Source of the DNA: Flavobacteriales bacterium
GTDB lineage: Bacteria > Bacteroidota > Bacteroidia > Flavobacteriales_F > PHOS-HE28
NCBI GenBank assembly: GCA_016715995.1
Contig: JADJXF010000011.1
Coordinates: 248,001-312,000 of the forward strand
Direction: 5' to 3'
DNA length: 64,000 nucleotides
Shown: positions 46,820-55,317 of the stretch, in pieces
Layout: every line of letters starts with the position of its first letter
How positions within the stretch are numbered: the stretch's first letter is position 1
Notes under the pieces: model-generated
Seen by the model: the letters and a program-made list of their open reading frames with translations, nothing else
Databases searched by the model: none
What the model was told of the DNA's origin: nothing
Made by a program: the position numbers and the translations under genes

Positions 46820-46830
46820 GAAATTGACGT

Positions 46831-48171
46831 TTACCGACGCATTCCCTGCGCCTGTTGCATCTGCTGCATCATCGCCTTCATCTTCGTCTTGTCCCCCATC
46901 ATCTTCATCATCTTCCGCGTTTCCTCGAACTGCTTCATCAGCTTGTTCACAGCCTCGATGTTGGTGCCGCTGCCCTTGGCAAGGCGCGCGCGACGGCTGC
47001 CGTTGATGACCGATGGGTTCTTCCGCTCTTCCGGCGTCATGCTCTTGATGATCGCTTCGATGCCCTTGAAGGCGTCATCGGGGATATCGATGTTCTTCAT
47101 CGCCTTGCCCACGCCGGGGATCATGCCCATGAGGTCCTTCATGTTCCCCATCTTCTTGATCTGCCCGATCTGCTCCAGGAAATCGTCGAAGCCGAACTGG
47201 TCCTTCGCGATCTTCTTGTTCAGCTCGCGCGCCGCCTTCTCGTCGAATTGCTCCTGCGCCTTCTCCACCAGCGACACCACGTCGCCCATGCCCAGGATCC
47301 GGCCGGCCATGCGCTCCGGGTGGAACTCGTCCAGCGCATCCATCTTCTCGCCGGTGCCGATGAACTTGATCGGCTTGTCCACCACGCTGCGGATCGATAG
47401 CGCCGCACCGCCGCGCGCATCGCCGTCGAGCTTCGTGAGCACTACACCGTCGATGTTCAAGCGCTCGTTGAAGGCCTTCGCCGTGTTCACCGCATCCTGA
47501 CCGGTCATGGCGTCCACCACGAAGAGCGTCTCCTGCGGGTTGATCGCCTTCTTGATCGCGGCGATCTCGTCCATCATCTTCTCATCGATCGCCAGGCGGC
47601 CGGCGGTATCGATGATCACCGCCGTGAAGCCGTGCTGCTTGGCATGCGCGATGGCGTTCTTCGCGATGCTCACTGGGTCCTTGTTCTCACGCTCGCTGTA
47701 GACTTCGATCTCCAGTTGCTTGCCCAGCGTCTCCAACTGGTCGATGGCCGCCGGGCGGTACACGTCCGCAGCGGTGAGCAGCACGCGCTTACCCTTCTTG
47801 CGTATGTAGTTGGCCAGCTTGCCGCTGAAGGTGGTCTTACCCGAGCCTTGCAAGCCGCTCATGAGCACCACCGTGGGGTTGCCGCCCAGGTTGATGCCCG
47901 CGCTCTGCCCGCCCATCAGCTCGGCGAGCTCATCGTGCGTGATCTTGGTGAGCAGTTGGCCGGGGCTCACCGTGGTGAGCACATTCTGGCCCAGCGCCTT
48001 GGCTTTCACGCGATCGGTGAAATCCTTGGCCGTCTTGAAGTTCACGTCGGCATCCAACAGCGCGCGGCGGATCTCCTTGGTGGTCTCCGCCACGTTGATC
48101 TCCGTGATCTGCCCCTGGCCCTTGAGGATCTTGAAGGCGCGCTCCAGCTTGTCACTTAAGTTCTCGAACAT
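46831..48171 (-). CDS. ffh: Signal recognition particle protein Ffh
   Basis: A 446-residue SRP54 GTPase that targets nascent membrane proteins to FtsY and SecYEG. N domain about 1-85 (MFENLSDKLERAFKILKGQG), G domain with GLQGSGKTT, DTAGRLAIDEKMM and TKLDGDARGG, and a methionine-rich M domain ending MMQQMQQAQGMRR. The ATG at 48171 gives the family start; an upstream ATG at 48246 adds 25 unsupported residues. A -7-like TACCTTCG lies about 20 bp before it. Its last ~110 bp exist in three decayed copies downstream. Confidence 0.96.
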   Translation of the reverse strand: MFENLSDKLERAFKILKGQGQITEINVAETTKEIRRALLDADVNFKTAKDFTDRVKAKALGQNVLTTVSPGQLLTKITHDELAELMGGQSAGINLGGNPTVVLMSGLQGSGKTTFSGKLANYIRKKGKRVLLTAADVYRPAAIDQLETLGKQLEIEVYSERENKDPVSIAKNAIAHAKQHGFTAVIIDTAGRLAIDEKMMDEIAAIKKAINPQETLFVVDAMTGQDAVNTAKAFNERLNIDGVVLTKLDGDARGGAALSIRSVVDKPIKFIGTGEKMDALDEFHPERMAGRILGMGDVVSLVEKAQEQFDEKAARELNKKIAKDQFGFDDFLEQIGQIKKMGNMKDLMGMIPGVGKAMKNIDIPDDAFKGIEAIIKSMTPEERKNPSVINGSRRARLAKGSGTNIEAVNKLMKQFEETRKMMKMMGDKTKMKAMMQQMQQAQGMRR

Positions 48172-48253
48172 CGAAAGGGATTGTGGGATGCGAAGGTAGA
48201 GGTGTGGCATCTTTGAGCGTGCCCCATCTCGAGGGCGTTCAACCAATTCTCCC

Positions 48254-48314
48254 CTCTGGTGGAAGGAAGGAACGAGCTACAAGGTCAGCATTGTGATCAG
48301 CTATTATCGATGCC
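48254..48314 (+). repeat. Degenerate dispersed sequence, copy C
   Basis: Contains TGGTGGAAGGAAGGAACG then AGCTACAAGGTCAGC and GTGATCAGCTATTATCG. It aligns with copies at 52555-52613 and 60453-60514. In one frame it encodes SYKVSIVISY. No intact parent gene is in the window. Confidence 0.55.
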
Positions 48315-48336
48315 CCCTAACGCGCACGGCTTATGA

Positions 48337-49194
48337 TCAGAAATTCTGCAAGCCCCACACGTTCATTCCATGGACCAGCGTTGCCGGAATGAGGCTCTTT
48401 GTGCGGTAAGTGATGTAGCCCCACATCAGCCCGAGCGGCACGATGCGAACAGCACCCATCAATGCCTCGTAAATATCGCCGCCTTCGGAGTACCATTTCG
48501 GTGAGTGCAGGAAGGCCCAAACCAACGTGGCGAAGAACCAGCCTATGGAAGGGTTTCGCAGGTAGGCCCCAACGCGTGTTTGAAGCGCCATTCGTACGAA
48601 CTCCTCTGAAAGTCCAGCCGTGATTAGTCCTGTAACCAACGTTCCGAGCACACCCTCCGATGCGAGCAGCCTACCAAGCGTGAAGTCATCGGGAGCGATG
48701 AGATAAGCCGTTCCCGACGTGATCAGAAGTACAGGGATGAACACCCAGCTCATCGCATTGATGCGCAACCCAAGCTCAGCAGGTTTGTACTTCCACCTCA
48801 GTAAGACCAGCGGCAGCACGATCGGAAAGATGATGGCCAGCGCAGGTAAGGTGGCGATCTTCCAAACCAGGGGAAGTTTGTTCATCTGGAATACCACGAA
48901 GAGCAGGATCATCAGCACCAACGCGAGCAGTTCGATGCCTACCACCAATACCGCTTCCCTCTTGGGCCGTCGCACGGGAAACTCCAGTTGCGTTGGGAAC
49001 CAATGCGCGAAGAGATCGACCACGAACACACACACCAACATGGCGCCCAAGTAGGCCAGTGCTTTGGGTAGCTCATCGTGCCGCACTGCGAGATGCAGTA
49101 CACCCGCGACACAGAGCATTATACCGAACACGGCCCAAGGATGGCGACGTACGGCATCCCACTGCTTCAGAATAATCATGGCCACGATCGTCAT
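48337..49194 (-). CDS. CPBP family intramembrane metalloprotease
   Basis: A 285-residue multi-pass membrane protein with about eight helices. The Abi/CPBP motifs are present: SEEFVRMALQTR (EExxxR), FFATLVWAFLHSP (FxxxH) and LVHGMNVWG (HxxxN). Homologues are Rce1-like glutamic/metallo intramembrane proteases. The target is unknown. The ATG at 49194 or the one at 49179 (MIILKQWD) may start it. It is isolated between ffh and a divergent hydrolase. Confidence 0.88.
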   Translation of the reverse strand: MTIVAMIILKQWDAVRRHPWAVFGIMLCVAGVLHLAVRHDELPKALAYLGAMLVCVFVVDLFAHWFPTQLEFPVRRPKREAVLVVGIELLALVLMILLFVVFQMNKLPLVWKIATLPALAIIFPIVLPLVLLRWKYKPAELGLRINAMSWVFIPVLLITSGTAYLIAPDDFTLGRLLASEGVLGTLVTGLITAGLSEEFVRMALQTRVGAYLRNPSIGWFFATLVWAFLHSPKWYSEGGDIYEALMGAVRIVPLGLMWGYITYRTKSLIPATLVHGMNVWGLQNF

Positions 49195-49309
49195 CGCTCA
49201 AAGATGGAGCGATCCGCATATCGCCGCCGAAGGAATGGATCGGCCGCTCATCCTCACATGAAACGGGCATGCGAGGAATAGCGTCATATTCGTGATCATA
49301 CTACTCATC

Positions 49310-50938
49310 ATGTTGCGCAAACTTCTTTTCCTACCAGTACTTGCTGTCCTCACACCCGTTCGGGCACAAACGAACACGGCTGCCTATGATGCCGAAGTGC
49401 AGGCGCACTTCAGCGCTGATGGTCCAGGCGGCTCGGTGATCGTGGCCCAAGGCGGCAACGTGCTGTATGAACGCGCACTAGGCATGGCCGACATGACGAA
49501 TGGAAAGGCCTTGAGCACGGCTTACCAATTCCGCATCGGGAGCGTGACGAAGCAGTTCGCTGCTGTGTCCATCCTGCAGTTGGAAGAAACGGGCAAACTG
49601 AAGGTGACCGACGAGATCCAGCAATACATCGACTTCCCGAAGAAGGAGAATCCGATCACCATCGAGCATCTGCTCACGCACACCTCCGGCATTCCGAACT
49701 TCACGAGCGGTGAGGGGTACGGTCCGGATGCCTATGGGAAGGACGTCGTGCTAGAGGACCTGATCGCCCTGTTCGCTGATCTGCCGTTGGAATTCGAGCC
49801 CGGCACGAAGTGGAACTATAGCAACAGCGGCTACATCCTTCTCACGGCGATCATCGAGGAAGTATCCGGCCAACAGTGGGCAGACTACGCGAACGAGCAT
49901 CTCTTTGCTCAAGCAGGGATGACCAGTACCACCGCGTACAACAACCAGGGATCACCCGGTGAAGCTGTAGGCTATGCCGAAGACAGCACCGGCTGGAAAC
50001 CCGCGAACCCCATCAGCATGACTTGGCCGCTCGCCGCTGGCAACATCCGTAGCACGGTGGAGGATCTGTGGAAATGGAACAGCGGCGTTTTCGCGGGAAA
50101 GTTGGTTCCAATTGCCCGACTTGCACAAGCTCATCGGCCAGTTGCGCTCGCCGATGGCAGCACATTCCAATACGGCTACGGTTGGGGCTTCCAGAACGTG
50201 CAGGGCAGCCCTACGATCGAGCACAATGGCGGTATTGATGGTTTCGTCAGCGCATCGATCTATCTGCCCAAGGAGGACATCTATGTGGCCGTGTTGGTGA
50301 ATCGCGAAAGCGACGACGCTGGCGCACTCGCACCGAAGCTGGCAGCGATCGCCTTAGGCAAACCTTACGGAGGTCCTACGGCCCCGCTCTCTGCCGACGA
50401 GGCCCAGGCCTTCACCGGTGTTTTCGTTAATGCCGATGGTGTTGAGCGCTACATCACGGCCGAAGGGAATAAAGTGCGCTCGTTGCGCCAGGGCAGCACA
50501 CCTATGGACCTGCGCTATTTGGGCAACGATCGTTTCCTGTATGAAGGGGATGTGATCACGCTCCGTTTCCAAAGGACAGCCGGCAAGGTGAGCGGCGCAA
50601 TCTTCCTGGCCCGCGATCGAGAAGAGCAGCTGACCCGATCGGACAAGCCGCTGCCCAAACCACACGTGGAGATCCCGCTGAAAACCGCAGACCTGCAAGC
50701 TTACGTGGGCGAGTACGAACTGGCACCGGGTTTCACGCTCACCTTCCGCGCGGAAGAAGACCGCTTCTTCGTGTTGCCCACACGCCAGTCGGAGTCCGAA
50801 GTGTTCGGTGAAGCCCCGCACAAGTTCTTCTTGAAAGTGGTGGATGCGACCATTGAATTCCACCCCGAGGCTGATGGCTCGGTGAAACGCATCACCTTCA
50901 ACCAAGGCGGTGTGATGGAAGGCAAGCGGATCAATTAA
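49310..50938 (+). CDS. Beta-lactamase-fold serine hydrolase (class C/DD-peptidase-like), exported
   Basis: A 542-residue protein with signal peptide (LLFLPVLAVLTPVRAQ). The beta-lactamase domain has the nucleophile motif SVTK (in RIGSVTKQFAAVSI), the Tyr motif YSNSGYILL and the third motif HNGG. This is the S12 family, which includes esterases, DD-peptidases and D-amino-acid hydrolases; antibiotic resistance is not implied. Two smaller beta domains follow (about 370-455 and 470-542, AYVGEYELAPGFTLTFRAEE), as in many Bacteroidota homologues. An ATG at 49292 is an alternative start. Confidence 0.88.
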   Translation: MLRKLLFLPVLAVLTPVRAQTNTAAYDAEVQAHFSADGPGGSVIVAQGGNVLYERALGMADMTNGKALSTAYQFRIGSVTKQFAAVSILQLEETGKLKVTDEIQQYIDFPKKENPITIEHLLTHTSGIPNFTSGEGYGPDAYGKDVVLEDLIALFADLPLEFEPGTKWNYSNSGYILLTAIIEEVSGQQWADYANEHLFAQAGMTSTTAYNNQGSPGEAVGYAEDSTGWKPANPISMTWPLAAGNIRSTVEDLWKWNSGVFAGKLVPIARLAQAHRPVALADGSTFQYGYGWGFQNVQGSPTIEHNGGIDGFVSASIYLPKEDIYVAVLVNRESDDAGALAPKLAAIALGKPYGGPTAPLSADEAQAFTGVFVNADGVERYITAEGNKVRSLRQGSTPMDLRYLGNDRFLYEGDVITLRFQRTAGKVSGAIFLARDREEQLTRSDKPLPKPHVEIPLKTADLQAYVGEYELAPGFTLTFRAEEDRFFVLPTRQSESEVFGEAPHKFFLKVVDATIEFHPEADGSVKRITFNQGGVMEGKRIN

Positions 50939-51032
50939 GGTTCGATATCTGAAACTGAGCAACGTCAGGCGGAGCGAAATGTGCCCGCGCTAGCTTGCCA
51001 GCACGGCCGATCCAACGGCTGTGGAAATTGCC

Positions 51033-51839
51033 ATGTCACATATCCTGATACCCACGGATTTCAGCGAAGCTTCACTGGTCGCCTGCGAATACGCCTTGGC
51101 TCTCATGGGCACAGACGGCAACCGGTACACCCTAATGCATTCCTATTTAGATCCAGTGCCGGGCCATGCGGAGATGGTGCAGATGAGCAGCACCCTATAT
51201 GCGGCTTCGGTGGAAGGCTTGGCGGCGTTCGCCGACCGGTTCAAAGCTCTTCCGGGTGCGGAGCATGCAGTGGTCAGTACGGACGTGACCCTTGGCATAC
51301 TCACCTCAGTCGTGAAGGATGTCGCGCGCAGGAAAGAGGTGGATGTGGTGGTGTTGGGTACGCGGGGTTCCGGCGGGTCGGCTTTCTTCGGCAGCAACGC
51401 GGGCGCGGTGGCCAAATGGAGTGAAGTGCCGGTGCTTGTCATCCCACAGGATGTCCGCTTCAAAGGCATGCACAGTATCCTCTTCGCCGACGACCACAGA
51501 CGGGTTGAACCCTTGGCGATGCGCCCCATGCTCCAGATCGCACGCCGATCCGGGGCGGAGGTGATCATCGCTCATGTGTTACGTGGATCGAAGGAAGAAC
51601 CCGATGCGCGCGTCTTGGCAGACTACGAGGAGACGCTCAAGGATGTGAGGCACCGCTACATGGATACTCCCGGCGACGATGTGGCGATGGCACTGAGCCA
51701 TTTGGCCGATCTTGAGAAAGTCGATCTCGTGACTGTGCTGCATCGCCATACCGGCATGCTGGAAAGCCTCTTCCACGGCAGCGTGGCGAAGAAGCTGGCC
51801 ATGCATACAAGCGTTCCGCTGTTGGTGCTGGAACATTAG
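51033..51839 (+). CDS. Universal stress protein with two UspA domains
   Basis: A 268-residue protein of two UspA domains. The first (about 1-138) starts HILIPTDFSEASLVACEYAL and ends with GTRGSGGSAFFGSNAGAVAK, close to the ATP-binding G2xG9xG(S/T) loop. The second (about 145-268, HSILFADDHRRVEPLAMRPM) ends in GSVAKKLAMHTSVPLLVLE and has a weaker loop, so only one site may bind ATP. Such tandem USPs are common in Bacteroidota. The ATG at 51033 is preferred to that at 51021 because the domain starts there. Confidence 0.88.
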   Translation: MSHILIPTDFSEASLVACEYALALMGTDGNRYTLMHSYLDPVPGHAEMVQMSSTLYAASVEGLAAFADRFKALPGAEHAVVSTDVTLGILTSVVKDVARRKEVDVVVLGTRGSGGSAFFGSNAGAVAKWSEVPVLVIPQDVRFKGMHSILFADDHRRVEPLAMRPMLQIARRSGAEVIIAHVLRGSKEEPDARVLADYEETLKDVRHRYMDTPGDDVAMALSHLADLEKVDLVTVLHRHTGMLESLFHGSVAKKLAMHTSVPLLVLEH

Positions 51840-51869
51840 GAGCCAACGGATCCGGGAACCGGAAGCCAC

Positions 51870-52481
51870 ATGAAAAAGTTCGACCTCAAAAAGGACCTTG
51901 TTGCGCTATACAAGGCCACAGCCAAACCGGCGTTGATCAAGGTGCCCAAGCTGCGTTACCTGATGATCGATGGGCAGGGCGATCCCAACACCAGCAAGGC
52001 CTTCGCGGACGCGATCACCACGCTCTATGGCCTCTCCTACACCTTGAAGTTCATGCTGAAGAAAGAGCCGGAAGCGATCGACTACCCGGTGATGCCCTTG
52101 GAAGCGATCTGGTGGGCCGACGACATGAACGATTTCATGAAGGCCAATAAGAACAAGTGGAAGTGGACAGCGATGATCATGCAGCCTTCCATCATCACGG
52201 CGAAGACATTGAAGGCCGCGAAAGTCGAATTGGACCCAAAGAAGAAGGTGCTGCCCTCGTTCGACCTCGTGCGGCTGGAGGACATGACCGAAGGCCATTG
52301 CGCACAGATCCTGCACGTGGGCTCGTATGCCAGCGAAGGACCCACGATCATCAAGCTCCATGAATTTATCAAGGTGCAGGGCAAGGCACCGTGCGGCAAG
52401 CACCGCGAGATCTACATGAGCGATGCGCGGCGGGTGGCCCCTGATAAGTTGAAGACGATCATCCGGCAGCCGATGGGCTGA
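51870..52481 (+). CDS. GyrI-like small-molecule-binding domain protein
   Basis: A 203-residue cytoplasmic protein of the GyrI-like family. The start MKKFDLKKDLVALYKATAK is typical. RYLMIDGQGDPN, then AITTLYGLSYTLKFMLKK and LEAIWWADDMNDF fit the family, as does the end CGKHREIYMSDARRVAPDKL. Members bind small hydrophobic ligands or hydrolyse cyclopropanoids; the ligand here is unknown. It lies 30 bp after the universal stress gene, probably in the same transcript. Confidence 0.85.
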   Translation: MKKFDLKKDLVALYKATAKPALIKVPKLRYLMIDGQGDPNTSKAFADAITTLYGLSYTLKFMLKKEPEAIDYPVMPLEAIWWADDMNDFMKANKNKWKWTAMIMQPSIITAKTLKAAKVELDPKKKVLPSFDLVRLEDMTEGHCAQILHVGSYASEGPTIIKLHEFIKVQGKAPCGKHREIYMSDARRVAPDKLKTIIRQPMG

Positions 52482-52554
52482 GGCGCGCTCCCTAGCGACA
52501 GAGCCTTGTCGGGAAAGGCCGAGCGGAACGCGGCACCTTCAAGAACATCAAGTA

Positions 52555-52613
52555 TTGGTGGCGGAGGGCCAAAGGCTACAAGGTGAGCCGGGGTGTCAAC
52601 TATGATCACTGAG
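52555..52613 (+). repeat. Degenerate dispersed sequence, copy B
   Basis: Contains TTGGTGGCGGAGGGCCAAAG, then GCTACAAGGTGAGC and TCAACTATGATCACTGA. One frame encodes GYKVSRGVNYDH followed by a stop. It aligns with copies at 48254-48314 and 60453-60514. Confidence 0.6.
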
Positions 52614-52693
52614 CCATCAGCCTTGTCCCTCAGAGCAGGCCAGCGTCCCTAGGAGACCGCACCGGAGCTACAATGTCCGGCCTCTTCCGAACC

Positions 52694-53041
52694 TCATTCC
52701 AGTCCCAGCTGAAGCCTCACCTTTTTCGGCAGCTTGGCGCTCACCAGCTTGTAGGATGTCCGAATGAAGACGTCCAAGTCTTTGCGTGACACCGCATTGG
52801 GGTTGGTGATGGTCACCCACTTGTAGCGCGCAACGTAATCCGCAGGTTTGAAACCCCGGCGTTGCGAGACCTCTTCGAAGTCCTCGTCCGGCACCTTGAA
52901 CGAAACGCCGAACGGTCCGTTGAGCCCGGTAACGCAGAACATCTTGCTACCTACACAGAAGCAGAGATCGTTGCCCCACTTCACATCCTCGGTGCAAGCG
53001 GGCAATCGCGTGCAGATGCTGCGGATGTCCTCGATGGTCAT
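52694..53041 (-). CDS. MmcQ/YjbR family protein
   Basis: A 115-residue protein of the MmcQ/YjbR family (CyaY-like fold, double-wing DNA-binding). It has EDIRSICTRLPACTEDVKWG near the start, FCVTGLNGPFGVSFKV, and YVARYKWVTITNP with IRTSYKLVSAKLPKK at the end, all typical. Function in cells is poorly known; DNA binding has been proposed for the family. It is transcribed alone. Confidence 0.88.
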   Translation of the reverse strand: MTIEDIRSICTRLPACTEDVKWGNDLCFCVGSKMFCVTGLNGPFGVSFKVPDEDFEEVSQRRGFKPADYVARYKWVTITNPNAVSRKDLDVFIRTSYKLVSAKLPKKVRLQLGLE

Positions 53042-53168
53042 TGTGCTAAGATCGTCGTTCCGTTAAGTTTCGCCGCTCTTCGGCTTTGGCAGGCCCTTTT
53101 TCCCGAGCGGGAGATCGCAGCCCCGAGACGCCCCGCGCTCACGCCTGCCTCTCTTGCCCTTGCGCCGC

Positions 53169-55286
53169 TCAGCTTCGATGGTATCCCACCACGTCCTTGT
53201 CGATCGGGAGCCCGAGCATCACGTTGGCCGCCATCAGGCCGCTCATCACGGTGCCTTCCACACAACCCACGTTCATGGGCTGCCAGGTCCAGTCGCCGGT
53301 GATGATCAGGTTGTCGAAAGCCGTATTGTCGGCACGTAGCCGGTGTTTCGTGGTCTTGGGAAGCGAGAGCACGTATTGTTCGGTCGGGTCGATGTTCACG
53401 CGCCAGAACTGCGAGTTGAAGCGCGCTTCGCCTGTCCCGTTCTTCGGATCAGTGAGCTTCGACCAGTCGAGCGCGCCATCGGGCGTTGAGGCCTTGGGCC
53501 AGAGGTATCCGGGGTTCTTCCTTAGCCAGGCGAGCGCGGCCTGCTTCACGGCTTCCGTCTCGCGCGCTGGTGCATCGGTATCGCCTTTCGGCGGGATCCC
53601 ACCGGTCATCGTTCCGCAGAAGTAGGCGACATTCTTCACCGGCGTCGGCCAGCTCTCACGCACGATGAGCTGGCTCATGTCCGCCCAGGTGTTGAAGGGC
53701 TGCACATAGCTGTCCATGATCGGGCTCAACGTATCCCAACCGAGCTCTTTCAGGTCCGGTTGCAGCCACAGCTGCATGGCCAGCGTTCGCGTGGTCTGCA
53801 CGTTGGCCACCATGTCGCTCCAGCGCGAGTTCTTCGCGATCAGCTCGGAGCAGATATACGGATGTGAACCGACCGGTATCCCCAGTACGAGGATGTCGTA
53901 GTCAACGCCGTACTTGAGCGTCAGCGGCGGGGCCACCGGCTTCCAAGGCGTCCAGAACGATTCAAGGTTGATGTTCTGTTCTTTCAGCGCGTCGCCTTGC
54001 ACAAGCTGGTCGTAGTTCGGCGTGGCCGGCCAACACTTCAGCCTGTTCACGGTGACGAAGGGATCATACTCCGTGTACTCCGGCTTCAGCGTTGCCTGGA
54101 TGTTCAGGTCGACGGACTCGATGTTGTCTCCATTGGCCGAGACGTGCAACTGATCAACGCAATGGAAATACTTGAACTCCACGCCGCGCTTCTTCAGCAC
54201 CTCGTAGATCGGGCCGAAAATGGTGTCGCCCATGCCGGCCTGCATCTTCCAGAAGATGGCGCCACGGTACGTAAGGCTCATGCGAATGGCGAAATGCAGG
54301 AAGGTACCCGCTCCGAAAGAGGGTTTCGTCACGTCACCACCTACGTACGCGAACATCAGGTCGTACATGCCGCGCACAAGGCCGGACTGGATGGTGGTGT
54401 CACTCGCGCCGTGCGACTTCAACCAGTCGATCATATCCACCTCATCCAGCGCGTCGAGGCTGGTGTTGTTCATGATCAGACCCGAACTGATCACCCCGCG
54501 AACGCAGGCGATGGAGAAATCGGCCAGTACATACAGGTGACGGACCAGGTCATTGTCCAGTGATCCCGCATGGCGCTCATTCTGTTTCGCAGCCAGGGTG
54601 GTGAGCATTTCCAGCATCTCCGAATGGTGCTTCGGGTCGTGATCGGCGGGGTCGGCAGGCATTCCAGCTACGTGCTTCTTCAATCGACCGACGAGCGCAC
54701 CGGCGATCGCGCCCTCCGCTGCCCCCAGTCCCAGGCCGATCGCGCGCAGAACATCCTTGATCTCGTCCCACAACTTGCCCAACCACGACTTCTTGCTGTC
54801 CATTTCGGAGGAGGCGATCACCTCTTCCAGCAGTTCGATCACGCGCACGACATGCTGCCATAAGGTGGGGATCCCGAGCCCGGCGCCTGGCGTGTCGTCA
54901 TTCTGCTTCAGGTCCAACGGCCACTTGCGCCAGGTACCGTTGTACTGCTCCATCAATTCGATGAAGTTATGCTTCTTGAACGCGTCGGTCCACTCAGCGA
55001 GCGGCGTGCCCGGCGGGCGACCGTTCTCCTTATAGATCTCGCGCATCACACGGAATGCGTTCTCATAAAAGCCCATCCACACGTGGAGGCCATGCTCTTC
55101 GATGCGCCCGAACTCGCCGCGTCCGCTCGCGCCCTTGCCGCCGAGGCGCCAGCCCATCTGGTACACGGTGACGGATGAGAAGCGCTGGCGCCAGTTGGGG
55201 TCGTCGGTGATCTTGATCGCCGTGGAAAGCGAACCGACGCCGCCTCCGAGGATCACGACTTTGGACGGGACTGGTGGGTTGAACAT
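53169..55286 (-). CDS. FAD-dependent oxidoreductase, phytoene-desaturase-like, large (705 aa)
   Basis: The N-terminal dinucleotide-binding fold is KVVILGGGVGSLSTAIKI, followed by GWRLGGKGASGRGEFG and the desaturase-like EEHGLHVWMGFYENAFRVMR. The C-terminal FAD motif is NLIITGDWTWQPMNVGCVEG. A helical insert of ~120 residues (about 175-300, WLGKLWDEIKDVLRAIGLGL) makes it longer than the usual ~500 residues. Relatives act on isoprenoids (phytoene, hydroxysqualene) but the substrate is unknown. It is the third gene of a minus-strand operon, 31 bp after the second flavoprotein. The start ATG at 55286 is the closest before the Rossmann motif. Confidence 0.78.
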   Translation of the reverse strand: MFNPPVPSKVVILGGGVGSLSTAIKITDDPNWRQRFSSVTVYQMGWRLGGKGASGRGEFGRIEEHGLHVWMGFYENAFRVMREIYKENGRPPGTPLAEWTDAFKKHNFIELMEQYNGTWRKWPLDLKQNDDTPGAGLGIPTLWQHVVRVIELLEEVIASSEMDSKKSWLGKLWDEIKDVLRAIGLGLGAAEGAIAGALVGRLKKHVAGMPADPADHDPKHHSEMLEMLTTLAAKQNERHAGSLDNDLVRHLYVLADFSIACVRGVISSGLIMNNTSLDALDEVDMIDWLKSHGASDTTIQSGLVRGMYDLMFAYVGGDVTKPSFGAGTFLHFAIRMSLTYRGAIFWKMQAGMGDTIFGPIYEVLKKRGVEFKYFHCVDQLHVSANGDNIESVDLNIQATLKPEYTEYDPFVTVNRLKCWPATPNYDQLVQGDALKEQNINLESFWTPWKPVAPPLTLKYGVDYDILVLGIPVGSHPYICSELIAKNSRWSDMVANVQTTRTLAMQLWLQPDLKELGWDTLSPIMDSYVQPFNTWADMSQLIVRESWPTPVKNVAYFCGTMTGGIPPKGDTDAPARETEAVKQAALAWLRKNPGYLWPKASTPDGALDWSKLTDPKNGTGEARFNSQFWRVNIDPTEQYVLSLPKTTKHRLRADNTAFDNLIITGDWTWQPMNVGCVEGTVMSGLMAANVMLGLPIDKDVVGYHRS

Positions 55287-55317
55287 GCGATGATCTGTTG
55301 ACTGGGATGGTGGTCTT

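Noticed and set aside
49310..50938. Antibiotic-resistance beta-lactamase
   Set aside because: The S12-type motifs and extra C-terminal beta domains fit a general serine hydrolase; nothing indicates drug hydrolysis.
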